Origin: Opitutaceae bacterium
GTDB taxonomy: Bacteria > Verrucomicrobiota > Verrucomicrobiia > Opitutales > Opitutaceae
NCBI GenBank assembly: GCA_016794625.1
Contig: JAEUGY010000084.1
Coordinates: forward strand, 1-64,000
Length of the DNA stretch: 64,000 nucleotides
Reading direction: 5' to 3'
Shown in pieces: positions 41,601-50,000 of the stretch (its first letter is position 1; the number at the start of each line of letters is the position of its first letter). The position numbers and the translations under genes are program-made. Below the pieces are notes generated by a model. It did not search any database and was not told where the DNA came from. It saw nothing but the letters and a program-made list of their open reading frames with translations.

Positions 41601-43714
41601 AGTCGCTGTTTGATGCCGTTGAAGTTGGCCACGTCGTTCAGGCGGCTCTGGATCTGGTCGCGTTCCTTGTCGGTCAGCCAGACACCCAGGTCGAGCGTGA
41701 GCCAGACATTGTCCGCTTTCTTCCTGGGGGGACCGGTGGGCTCGGGCGGCCGCTCCGTGACGACGAATTTGCGCTGGGTGGGCGGGACAAGCTTGGTGAT
41801 GTCGATGGCAAAGTCATCGACCAGACGCCGGGCGCCGTCCTGGCCACTGGTGTCCGCGTAGAGGATGAGTTTCCTGACGCTCTCGTGGAACTCCAGTGTT
41901 CCGGCTTCGCGATCGTGGTCGTACTGGTCCTTGTCGCCGTCGACGTCGAGGTAGTTGCCTATCCGGATACCGGGCCGGGGCAGCGCCTGGGCCTGGGCGG
42001 GCTCGTGCGGGGCGAAAGTGGCGACGCGAAAAAGCGTGCCCTGGGGTCCGGTCACCGGGGCGGAGTCGGCTCCTGCGACCGGTTGAAGTGCGTAGCGGCC
42101 CCCTGCGTCGGTGTAGGCGAGGAGCGTTTCGCCCGGGAGTTTGAAGCTGGTGCTGAACGCGGACGCGACGTCCGGGTGCGGGTTGTAGAACACGAGCGAG
42201 CGACCCTTCGGGATTGCGACCGGCGTCACTTTTTCGTTCCAGACGGCCGCATTGGTGGCATCCGTGGGGAGCAACGTGTACGTTTTCCCTCCAATCGTCT
42301 CGGACTGCAGGTCCTTCAGTGGATAGGCATGCCGCGTGGTCAGGCCCTTGGGCTGTCCCAGCACCGCGAGCTTTGGGGTCCCATCGGGGTCGCCCCGGGT
42401 GAGGGCGAGCAGGGTGATCTGCGCTTTCTCGGGGACTTGCTTGATCAGGGGCGGCTTGGGTTTGAGCCAGATGCGCCGGAGCCAGTCGGGAACCAGCACG
42501 GACTGCTCACCGGCGGCCTGGTCACTCACCGGTGCCGTGCCAGCTACCTCGGACGGTGGAGCTGGTTCCTTGAGGGCGGGGATGCCTTTGATGATCTCGG
42601 TGCCCGCGGCCAGGTAGGTCGAAAGCGGGGCGAGGTTCATGGAGAGACTGAAAAAGGGTTTGGACTCGCCCGCGGCGGGGTCGTCCTCGCTCTGCTTTTC
42701 CGGAGGGGGAGGCGGTCCGAGGACACGCATTTGGGAGGCGAGGAAACGATGTCGCAGGAGCACGAGCGACGTATCTCCCCCCGAGGTTGCCTTGCCGAAG
42801 CGCACGAGGGCAATCTCTCCGGGCGCGAAGGACTGGACACCCTCGTTTTCCATCCCCTCCTCTTTGAGTAAATGGATACCATCGTGCCAGGTCAGGCTGC
42901 GTCCCACCGGGTAGGGGGCGTCCGCCCGTTCGGACCACGACCAGAGGAGCTCGGACCGGGGAGGCGTGCCGGGCTTGGGCTTTTCGGTCGGCTCGGCGAG
43001 CATGACCGGAGGGCCGATCATGTTTTGGAACAGACGCTCGACGGCGTAGACGCGGCACCGCCACATCCGGCGGTTGACCGATCGACAATAGCGAAGGTGG
43101 TTCGCGAACGGACCCGGAGTGCACACTGCATTGCCCCCGGTCGTACCGATGCTCGAGTTGAACATGTGGTAGACCGGATCCGGAATGTCCTCGCCGTTTA
43201 CGGTCTCGATGAACGGACCGAGGTAGATGTTGACGTGGTCCGCACCCTGGTCCCCGGTGGCGTCGAAGAACACGAAGTAGTCCCCCGGCAGCCAGCTCCG
43301 GAAATCAATCGTGTTGGGATCGGTGGTATTGGGAATATCCTCCACCAGGTAGCAGATGTCCTCGTTCTTCTTGGTCGGCGTGTAGTAGTGGGCCCAGTGG
43401 ATGGCGCCGGCGATCTGGGACTTGAAGTAGTCCTTGTCGTGGCCGAAATCCACGACGCCGGTTTGGTACAGGCAGAAGGCCACTCCATCGGCGCAGCAGA
43501 TGTCATTGCTGGCGTGGGGAAAGAACTCGCGCTCCAGCTTGGTGCCCTTGGCGGTGATGACCGGCTCCGACCAGCGGGGAAGGACGTTGAGGTCGGTGCC
43601 AAACGAATTCAGGGCACGGTTCAGCATCCGCCGGATGCCGGCCGGCAGGTTGGGCACCAGCGTGCGAAACGTGCACTTGGAGAAGTCGCGGCCGATGGCT
43701 TGGGAGGTCGGCAT
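38618..43714 (-). CDS. giant NlpC/P60-like multidomain protein, contractile-injection cargo-like
   Basis: 1698 aa with no signal peptide or membrane segment. Residues ~65-170 resemble an NlpC/P60 or CHAP amidase: Cys73-Cys74 (NDICCADGVAFCLYQTG), then LPGDYFVFF and His160 (ADHVNIYLG), the order and spacing of the family's C...GD-hydrophobic...H-x-x-IY-LG pattern. A central module (~790-900, LSTDALHEAFGADGVVQPRE, then RALSRLITVHVPEWKVDWNK, then LFFYHPLRFIEWL) resembles the EF-hand-like segment of VgrG-associated effectors. Two C-terminal segments look like peptidoglycan-binding repeats (GKLQLYLSQICDHSRLPCYR; LVQAWLSRIPDPDPKAKIKS). I cannot name the family. It is followed by two small signal-less genes with Ig-like parts. 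Possible role: injected peptidoglycan-degrading effector. Confidence 0.75.
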   Translation of the reverse strand: MPTSQAIGRDFSKCTFRTLVPNLPAGIRRMLNRALNSFGTDLNVLPRWSEPVITAKGTKLEREFFPHASNDICCADGVAFCLYQTGVVDFGHDKDYFKSQIAGAIHWAHYYTPTKKNEDICYLVEDIPNTTDPNTIDFRSWLPGDYFVFFDATGDQGADHVNIYLGPFIETVNGEDIPDPVYHMFNSSIGTTGGNAVCTPGPFANHLRYCRSVNRRMWRCRVYAVERLFQNMIGPPVMLAEPTEKPKPGTPPRSELLWSWSERADAPYPVGRSLTWHDGIHLLKEEGMENEGVQSFAPGEIALVRFGKATSGGDTSLVLLRHRFLASQMRVLGPPPPPEKQSEDDPAAGESKPFFSLSMNLAPLSTYLAAGTEIIKGIPALKEPAPPSEVAGTAPVSDQAAGEQSVLVPDWLRRIWLKPKPPLIKQVPEKAQITLLALTRGDPDGTPKLAVLGQPKGLTTRHAYPLKDLQSETIGGKTYTLLPTDATNAAVWNEKVTPVAIPKGRSLVFYNPHPDVASAFSTSFKLPGETLLAYTDAGGRYALQPVAGADSAPVTGPQGTLFRVATFAPHEPAQAQALPRPGIRIGNYLDVDGDKDQYDHDREAGTLEFHESVRKLILYADTSGQDGARRLVDDFAIDITKLVPPTQRKFVVTERPPEPTGPPRKKADNVWLTLDLGVWLTDKERDQIQSRLNDVANFNGIKQRLAQNRSGLVGVKVSQKAGWEMRDGFLSPTEEKPEGELLTLYRKIKNVGERRQFEEPPKEASEAGHEMVNLMLTLEMAPELEILPVLTPRGKAPTAVFELILATTEEGTNQADLDAVEEENKRREPLVRKLLDGKLVDFSAEDALSGLRQVGREPIGRMGDVPAPLPGSGFVKGVHFEIFSGENLMDPAVTGDDKQIVPVPRSSWLVYKDTSTSGFFSPDFVNRLVDQIQKYPTEQLLSTDALHEAFGADGVVQPREWLEFCKSGANHRALSRLITVHVPEWKVDWNKELKAEGTRGKHLSEEDAARLAEDLKEHRWWENVSLKGITGETLFFYHPLRFIEWLSTGLDILIGGLEAKGAKPKVSIKLLSREGQSIDLSPDSQDPFLFRFRTMVGEAATELRAELTLDNVDTAIKAFRVTIRRGEVNSVRLVQPTVTVSTQNEQPWMEYAIPVAQKPVDTNPRSVYLLADGNQHLKTSGYSKSTLVFIVNYNVRIPDQARFKLTGTGFSLRVDNKAGITGAKWSKFEDLGTSAGGTVAPEEDEDTPVKSDANAKRPAELPVNRPEEMLIRGAKSYSIVVDVFGSTTTIGASATLEATFSGGDFPSERKKTCTVSTRELAPVPTKGKKADFPRGEDVGKLQLYLSQICDHSRLPCYRDLGNNKEYDALPLQKSVVDGVYKKSLAKAIWRFVYEFGTQSGFQAWPIRVRDAGGKDMPDVTYDQITAPVQPPLRDFGFELLGSNDKNYSYYPVVTAKLLAEIVRRFKPPFILPWIDLVPQGTSVADVAPEGAKVTHAWNESATGRTPLLPVTGDAIRLQAKWDSAQSDGVGDQPLPLTLELPAASAYRFSTPAGPVATVNLSLRELLNGPALTLVFSGTFTTVEADNVLKISTEGARVVAAEKLLGARDLTKRQSDSCRDAALVQAWLSRIPDPDPKAKIKSLYKNQDAKTKSPLIDGKWNQTCVQSLEAFKKLHAPAAADWKSLAAALHAEFKKHLTP

Positions 43715-43730
43715 GGGAGACCGGATTCGT

Positions 43731-44147
43731 TCAGGCCGACAGCACGAGGGACGGGAGATCCACGTAGAGCAGGTTCGACCGCTGCTTGAGCCGTGGTGCT
43801 TCGACCGTCACCAGGAAATAAAATTCGCCCGTGTCACCCTCCAGTTCCAGCGTGCGGCCGAGACTCGCCGGATCGAAGCGGAGGGTCGTGCTCACCGTGC
43901 ACCGGCCGTTGCGCACGGTGTGGTTTCCGGGGAGCCTCATGATGAGCTCGTCTCCGGCCGCTTCATCGGTGCCGTCCTCCCAGATCTCGATTTTCAGGGG
44001 TGTGCCGTCCTTCAGGTAGCGCGTTTCGATGAAGAGCTTCACCTCCGCTCCCTGCCAGGCGCGCCGTCGCGACCAGTAGGCGCGCGTGATTTCCGGCGTG
44101 AGAACGATGCGTTGTACCTGTCCGGTTTGTCCTTCGTAGCGAGGCAT
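43731..44147 (-). CDS. small Ig-like protein, VgrG/effector-associated type
   Basis: 138 aa from the ATG at 44147. No signal peptide. The body is beta-strand-rich: YWSRRRAWQGAEVKLFIETR, then LKDGTPLKIEIWEDGTDEAA, then EFYFLVTVEAPRLKQRS. It reads like the beta-sandwich (W-x-G-x-x-V-x-L-x-V...DGT-x-V) units found in T6SS-linked proteins. It lies 16 bp upstream of the giant gene, and the preceding gene stops 23 bp upstream of it on the same strand, so the three probably form one operon. It could be a chaperone/adaptor or a structural spike-linked domain; unproven. Confidence 0.7.
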   Translation of the reverse strand: MPRYEGQTGQVQRIVLTPEITRAYWSRRRAWQGAEVKLFIETRYLKDGTPLKIEIWEDGTDEAAGDELIMRLPGNHTVRNGRCTVSTTLRFDPASLGRTLELEGDTGEFYFLVTVEAPRLKQRSNLLYVDLPSLVLSA

Positions 44148-44170
44148 GGGGCGATGGATTAGGAGGCGTG

Positions 44171-45370
44171 TCAGGACGGGGGCCGGGACTCCGTGGCATC
44201 CTGTTCTGCGTAGACGCACCAGAGCAGGCTGGATCGGGCGGTTCGGGAGACGGCGCCGGTGATTTTGGCGATGACGAAGTATTCGCCGGAGCGGGTGATG
44301 GCGAGCTCCGCGGCGCCTGCGGGGGCGTAGGGACAGCGGGCGGAAGCGGTTCCACCAGCCAGTTGAAGGGGCCGGAAGTCGCCGACCTTCTTGCTCGCGT
44401 TCCAGCCGAACCGCCACAGCTCAAGCCGGACCTCGGTGTCATCCGGGAACCCCCGTGTCTCGATCTTGATCTCGGCGGTTTCTCCCGCCTCGATCCGCGC
44501 CGTGGACCACTCGAGGGTCTTGATGGTCCGGAGCTCAAGCTCCAGCGCAAGCGCGCTTTTTGCCCAGTATTTGCCGCCGTCCAGTTCGACCTCGGCGATG
44601 AAACGGGCCACGCCGGTCTCGTTCTTGCGTGCCTCGCTCGATAGGTAGTCGTATTTCCACTCCACTTTTATCTGATCGTTTTCAACCCGGGCCGGGAGCG
44701 ATTGAATCACATCGGCGGCGGTCTCGCGGAACTCGCGGTAGAGGTTGACCTTGGCGGGGGTGCCCGAAGGAAACCCGGACGCCTGGGCCGTGAGCCGGAC
44801 TTTGTCATCGCAGCGGGCATGACCCGGCAGCCACGTGACCTGTGCGACGTCCTTGAGCATCACCGCGTAGGCGCCGGCGGGGATGTTCCTGCGCTCAACC
44901 TTTCCATCACTGCCCAGTGTGCCCGGCTTTTGGGCGCCGCCCGGCTCGACGAGAACGTAGTCGAGGCCGGACACCGGTGTCTCGTCGGGCAGTACGAATT
45001 TGAATTCAATCCAATGACCGATCGGGGCTGCCGGCGTCACCACCTTCTTCTTGCCGATCCGAAGGGTGATCAAGGCGTGACCACCGGCGCTGACGGACGC
45101 TGCTCCGGAGGCGGGTGGATCATAGTCCTTCTCCAACGAGCCGGGCAGGGTGGCCCGGGCGGTGTAGCGGCCGGGTTTGACGGGATCAAACGGGGTGACG
45201 CCGTTGACCGCGTCCGTCGTGCCGGAGAGCGACGATGGACCCTCGACCTTCACTTTGATCCCCTCGAATGGCCGGTTGTCCTCGGCGTGCAGCACAAGGA
45301 CCGTCAATGCCGCCGCCGCCCGGGGACAGGGCTGGACGACAGAGCCGACGGGAGCGCCTGACTGAGCCAT
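44171..45370 (-). CDS. multi-Ig-like protein, VgrG/effector-associated type
   Basis: 399 aa from the ATG at 45370; the frame is open further upstream, but the MarC promoter lies there. No signal peptide. Residues ~20-100 form a carboxypeptidase-regulatory-like domain (LTVLVLHAEDNRPFEGIKVK, then YTARATLPGSLEKD). Residues ~115-180 (GHWIEFKFVLPDETPVSGLD, then GTLGSDGKVERRNIPAGAYA) match the W-I-E-x-x-L-V-D-E...G-T-L-D-x-x-G-x-A pattern of T6SS VgrG/effector tails. Two Ig-like units follow (VRLTAQASGFPSGTPAKVNL and AEIKIETRGFPDDTEVRLEL). First gene of the three-gene cassette; likely an adaptor or spike-associated protein. Confidence 0.7.
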   Translation of the reverse strand: MAQSGAPVGSVVQPCPRAAAALTVLVLHAEDNRPFEGIKVKVEGPSSLSGTTDAVNGVTPFDPVKPGRYTARATLPGSLEKDYDPPASGAASVSAGGHALITLRIGKKKVVTPAAPIGHWIEFKFVLPDETPVSGLDYVLVEPGGAQKPGTLGSDGKVERRNIPAGAYAVMLKDVAQVTWLPGHARCDDKVRLTAQASGFPSGTPAKVNLYREFRETAADVIQSLPARVENDQIKVEWKYDYLSSEARKNETGVARFIAEVELDGGKYWAKSALALELELRTIKTLEWSTARIEAGETAEIKIETRGFPDDTEVRLELWRFGWNASKKVGDFRPLQLAGGTASARCPYAPAGAAELAITRSGEYFVIAKITGAVSRTARSSLLWCVYAEQDATESRPPS

Positions 45371-45539
45371 CGAGTGATCTGGAACGAACTTCAGAGGTGG
45401 TTCAAGCCCTGACCGGAGGCTGCCGGGCCCATCGGGGATTGCCCGATGGTGGCCGGATTCGGCGCCTTTTGATACCCGACGATGGGTTGCGTCCCTTTGG
45501 AGGTTGGCCGCTGCACCTGGCCCTGCTGCAATCCCTGCC

Positions 45540-46145
45540 ATGACGCTGTTTTCTGCAGCGGCGACGCTGCTTCTGATTCTGGATCCGTTTGGTAACATCG
45601 CGCTCTTCAACTCCATTTTGAGCAAGATCCCCGCTGAGCGGCGGCGCTGGGTCCTGGTCCGGGAAGTCACTTTTGCCTATGTTCTCCTGATCCTGTTTCT
45701 GCTGGTGGGCGGCCGCCTGCTCGGTTTCCTCGGGCTCCAGCAATCGTCGCTCAGCATCGCCGGCGGCATCATGCTCTTCATGATCGCGATCGGCATGGTG
45801 TTTCCGAAGAGCGGCGTCACGTTCGGATCGGAGGCCGGCGACGAAGAGCCGTTCATTGTGCCCCTCGCCACCCCGCTCATCGCCGGTCCGAGCGGCATGG
45901 CCTTTCTGCTCCTGCTGGCGAGCCAGCATCCCGGCCGGTTGGGAGAGTGGACGCTGGCGGTGACGGCGGCGTCCGCGGTCACCGCCGCGATCCTCATCCT
46001 CGGCGATCGCCTGCTTGGCCTGCTTGGGAACCGCGGCATGCGAGCCATCGAACGCCTGATGGGCATGATCCTGACCCTCGTCGCCGTCCAAATGATCTTG
46101 AATGGCCTTAGCCTCTACGTGGCGAATCTGCGGGTCGCCTCCTAA
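45540..46145 (+). CDS. MarC-family integral membrane protein (UPF0056)
   Basis: 201 aa from the ATG at 45540; the frame starts at 45504. Six hydrophobic segments. MarC signatures: LLLILDPFGNIALFNSILSK at the N-terminus, SLSIAGGIMLFMIAIGMVF, then PFIVPLATPLIAGPSGMAFL and IERLMGMILTLVAVQMILNG at the end. MarC proteins were once linked to antibiotic resistance but their substrates are uncertain; some relatives transport amino acids. It is transcribed away from the signal-less cassette, with 169 bp between the starts. Confidence 0.95.
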   Translation: MTLFSAAATLLLILDPFGNIALFNSILSKIPAERRRWVLVREVTFAYVLLILFLLVGGRLLGFLGLQQSSLSIAGGIMLFMIAIGMVFPKSGVTFGSEAGDEEPFIVPLATPLIAGPSGMAFLLLLASQHPGRLGEWTLAVTAASAVTAAILILGDRLLGLLGNRGMRAIERLMGMILTLVAVQMILNGLSLYVANLRVAS

Positions 46146-46166
46146 GATCGAACGTGGAAGTTTCTG

Positions 46167-46273
46167 TTGGAGGTGGGGTCGTTGACCCCGCGGAGATGGG
46201 TGCCGCGTCAAGCCGTCGGGCACGGAGGCGGGACGGTATGGTCCCGTCGCGGCCTCGCCGAGGCCACCTCCAA
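46167..46273. mobile_element. 107-bp palindromic element with 10-bp perfect terminal inverted repeats
   Basis: It begins TTGGAGGTGG and ends with the reverse complement CCACCTCCAA. Inside, GGGGTC-GTT-GACCCC (46175-46189 region) forms a hairpin near the left end, and GCGGCCTCGCCGAGGCC (46249-46265) forms one near the right end, preceded by GGGACGGTATGGTCCC. It resembles the type B repeats at 18 kb. No coding capacity; a non-autonomous element of REPIN or MITE type. A transposase was not found in the window. Confidence 0.65.
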
Positions 46274-46374
46274 TGGCAGCGTGGCTGCTCCGTTTGCCCT
46301 GCGCGCCGCTGACGTTGAAGCGCAGTGCAAACGGGGCGGAACCTTGGGCGGAACTGGCTGTTCACTCTATAGCC

Positions 46375-46815
46375 ATGTCCTTGCCGCCCAAAACCCGCGT
46401 CCTTCTCGCTTTGCTGGCGGGCGCATTGGCATTGGGCGCCGCGGAGGTTTCTTCGCAGGAACCGGTGCAGATGGCGCCGGTTCGGGTCGTCCCTCAGGTT
46501 CCAGGGTACGGGATGTCGTTCAAGTACACGAAGCAGAAGGGCGCACCGGCGCCGACGTGGCCGGTGCGGGAGATTCGTTTTTTCGTGGAGCGCGGGGGAG
46601 ATGCCTACCGGGCCGGTTTGCGCTCGGGCGACCGTCTGCTCGCGATCAACGGCACGCCGGTCGTGGGAAAGACCTGGCCTGAGTTCAATGCCGTGGTGGC
46701 CGCAATCGATCGTGCGCGAGACGTAAGGGACCCGCGCCGCTATCGCTACACGGTCCAGCGAGGCTCGGAAACGAAGGACATCGAGGTCATCCTCACCTCG
46801 GGCCAGAGCTCCTAA
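46375..46815 (+). CDS. small secreted PDZ-domain protein
   Basis: 146 aa from the ATG at 46375; the frame is open from 46273 but that part overlaps the palindromic element. Signal peptide (TRVLLALLAGALALGAAEVS). Residues ~60-140 form a PDZ-like fold: REIRFFVERGGDAYRAGLRS, then GDRLLAINGTPVVGKTWPEF, then RYTVQRGSETKDIEVIL. There is no protease domain, so it is probably an adaptor binding C-termini of periplasmic proteins. The function is unknown. The 229 bp to the next gene holds nothing recognisable. Confidence 0.8.
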   Translation: MSLPPKTRVLLALLAGALALGAAEVSSQEPVQMAPVRVVPQVPGYGMSFKYTKQKGAPAPTWPVREIRFFVERGGDAYRAGLRSGDRLLAINGTPVVGKTWPEFNAVVAAIDRARDVRDPRRYRYTVQRGSETKDIEVILTSGQSS

Positions 46816-47044
46816 GTCCCGATCCGAAGGCAACCTGGGGCGGGAGAAGAACTGCTGCGATCCGGGCGCGTGCGAAAAGCTTGAGCATGGGCGTCGCCGG
46901 GCCAACCCTCCGGTCCGCTTCGGTCTCCGGTTCGCCGGTCTTGCTCACCTTCGTCCGGGGGCCTGAACGGAGCCCCACCACCCCTCACTTGCTTCCGTCC
47001 GAAACGTGTTTGTTCGCCTTGGCTCCCGACGTCTCCGCTCTTCG

Positions 47045-50000
47045 ATGACCCTTTCCTGGCCAGGTATTTTCACCCTGCTCCCTGGCCGGGGGCTTTGGGT
47101 GGGGTGGATCCTGTCGCTGGTGATTTTTCCTGCACGGCTCTTTCCGGCCGGAACACCCGCGGACTACCGGGAGGATCCTCTCTCCGATCGGTGGCGCTGG
47201 CATCGGGTTGAAACCCTGGATGGGGTGAAGACGGCCTTGGTTCAGGTGGCATCGCAGGACCTGGTCTATTTCGCGGTGGGCGGCACGGGTTTGATCTCGT
47301 TCGACGGACTCACCTCCACCGCGCTCGCGCCGCCGGACGACCCGCTGTTCGAGGCGATCACGAGCCTCTTCGTATCCAGCCGGGGCGACCTGTATGTGAC
47401 CGCGCGGAAAGCGACCTTTCGGCTCAGCAAAGGAAGCTGGCGGCGCGTGGCGTCGGCCGGTCGCGGCATTCGCGCCAGCCGCGTGTTCGCCGAGTCCGAG
47501 GACGGGATCATCTGGGCGGCCGTCGATGGAGGCATCCTGCGCGTCCACCCCGCGGGGGACGTCGCGGTGCTGCCCTTCCCGGAACGGCTGCTTGCGCTCT
47601 GCCTGGGACCCTTGGATCGGTCGCTCTGGATGACGGGACACCAGGGTGAGCTGTGGGAATGGCCGCTGCCGGACGGTACGTCCGCACCGGACCGGTCCGC
47701 CCGGAAGGTGCAGGCCGGCACCGACCACGACGTGGCGAGCGCCAGCCTGCTCCGCGCCCAGGACGGACGCATCTGGTCGATCAACAGCGATCTCCGACTC
47801 CCGGTCAGCGTCTTTGATCCACAGACGAACACCTGGGAACAGGTCAACCTCTCGGGCCTGGGCGGCGACAACCGCAATTTTGCCATCTCAGAGGGGGAAA
47901 ATGGCTCGATCTGGATTTCCAGCCGCGGGGCCTTGCATGTCCGCCAGGGCGAAGACTGGCAGATCTTCCGCAGTCCGGACTACACCGTGCCGGGCACGGT
48001 CTTCCACATCGCCCATCTGCCCGACCAAAGTGTGCTCCTGGTGGATACCGGGGGCAGCGTGCTCCACCTCGACTGCGGACGCCAGTCGGGCCGCTCGTTC
48101 GCCGGGCTGCACTACCAGGCCAGCACGGCCGAGGGTCACGACCTGTTTATTTCGGCCGGCAGTCAGATCGTGCTGCGCTCGGACGAGCAGGAGCTCCGGC
48201 GCCATGAGCCCCACATCACCGGGGTGGACACGCCCGTGGCCGCGCGCGTCCTGCGCGACGGCCGCTGGCTGGTGGTGGGCAGTAACCAAGGGGGCGCGGC
48301 CGCCGCCATCAGCGACGGTGTGACGTGGCGGCACTATCCGCTTCCGTCGCTCGCCCTCTCCATCAGCCACCTGGGTGTGCTCGAACGGGCCAATGGCGAA
48401 ATCTGGCTCGGATGCGCCCAGGAGCCGCGGGAATTCACGGGCATCACGGGCGGGCTCGCCATCCTCCGTCCCATGCCGGACGGCACGTTCACGGTGGAGC
48501 TCCGACTGCCGCCCGTGGTGCCTTTCCGCAACTGGAGTCTCCGCGAAAGCCCGAAGGGCGACGTGGTCGTGGGTGGCATGGGTCTGGTGTCGATGACCGA
48601 CCGCGGCTACCGCGCCCTGCCCGCCCCTCCGGTGCTGCAGAACAAGTGGATCGATCAGATCGCCTTTGACCGGGAGGGTTGGATCTGGGCGGCGGCCTGG
48701 TCCGACGGCGTGTTTCGCCAGACCGCCCAGGGCTGGGAGGGCGGCCCCGCCTCAAATCGTGCTTTCGAATACCCTGCTTCCTTCATCCTCCCGCTCCGCA
48801 GCGGCGACATGGTGATGGCGACACCGAAAGGGTTTTTCCGATACGACTCCGGCCGGTGGGCCCCGTGGCTGGCCGGCACCGAGGGACTCTACCGGGGATC
48901 CGGTGAGATGATCGAGGGCCGGCAGCAGGCGGTCTGGGTCAATCGCACGCATGTAGACTGGTACTACCGGGGGCAGCGCACGGAGCCGTATCCGCGGGAG
49001 AAACTGGCCGGATTCCGGACCACCGAATGGCGTCACACCAGCGCGCCGCCCGATACCCGCTGGAGCCGTCCGCCGGTCGAGGAGACCAAGGACACGGTGC
49101 TGAGCTTCGCCTGGGAGGGCGTGGATGCCTGGTCCAAGACGCCCCGTCAGTGGCTGGAGTATTCCCACCGCATCGACCAGGGCGCCTGGTCGGTCTTTTC
49201 CCCGGCGGTCGAAACGACGATCAATGGGCTGGGAAATGGCCTGCATGTGATCGAGGTGCGGGCCCGGGACAGCGACGGAAATGTCGATCCGGTGCCGGCG
49301 CGCGCCGTGTTCTCCATCGTCCTGCCGCTCTGGCGGCAGGCTTGGTTCATCGGCCTGATCGCGGGTGTGGTGCTCGTGTTCGCGGGCCTGGTTACGATTG
49401 TGATCCGGCAGCGCATCCGCCACGTGCTCGAGATCGAACGCGTCAAGCTGCGCTTCTTCACGAACATCTCTCACGAGATCAAGACGCCGCTCAGCCTCAT
49501 CCTCGGCCCGGTGGAGGAACTGCAGCAGCACGTCCGGGATCCGCAGCAGCGCCAGTATCTGTCGCTGATCAAGGTCAACAGCGAGCGCCTGCTCGTCCTC
49601 GTCAATCAACTGCTCGACTTCCGCAAACTCCAGCTCGGCAAACTGGCCTCCCATCCGGAGCGCTCCGACTTCCTGTCGTTCATTCGGCAGTGCACCGGCG
49701 ACTTCGAATCGAGCGCGAAGGAGCATGGCGTGACTCTGAGCGTGGAGAGTCCGCTGCCGGCGCTCGTCTTCCGCTTTGATGCCGAACTCTTTCACAAGGT
49801 GGTGACCAATCTGGTCAGCAATGCGGTGAAGTATTCGCCGGTGAACGGAGTGATCCGCGTGCACGTGGCGCGGCAGGCGGGCGGCGGAAACCAGGGCCTG
49901 CTCGAGGTGATCGACCAGGGGCCGGGGATCCCGCTTGAGGAACAGCAGCGGATCTTCGAGCTCTTTTATCGGAGCCCCAACCAGCCGGGGCGTCCCGAAG

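Noticed and set aside
41078..42871. 597-residue plus-strand frame within the giant cassette gene
   Set aside because: Lies wholly antisense to the 1698-codon gene, whose domains and composition are convincing; no start context on the plus strand.
38618..45370. prophage or phage-tail lysis module
   Set aside because: An NlpC/P60-like start could suggest phage lysis genes, but no capsid, tail, terminase or integrase gene is present and the neighbours are chromosomal housekeeping-type genes.
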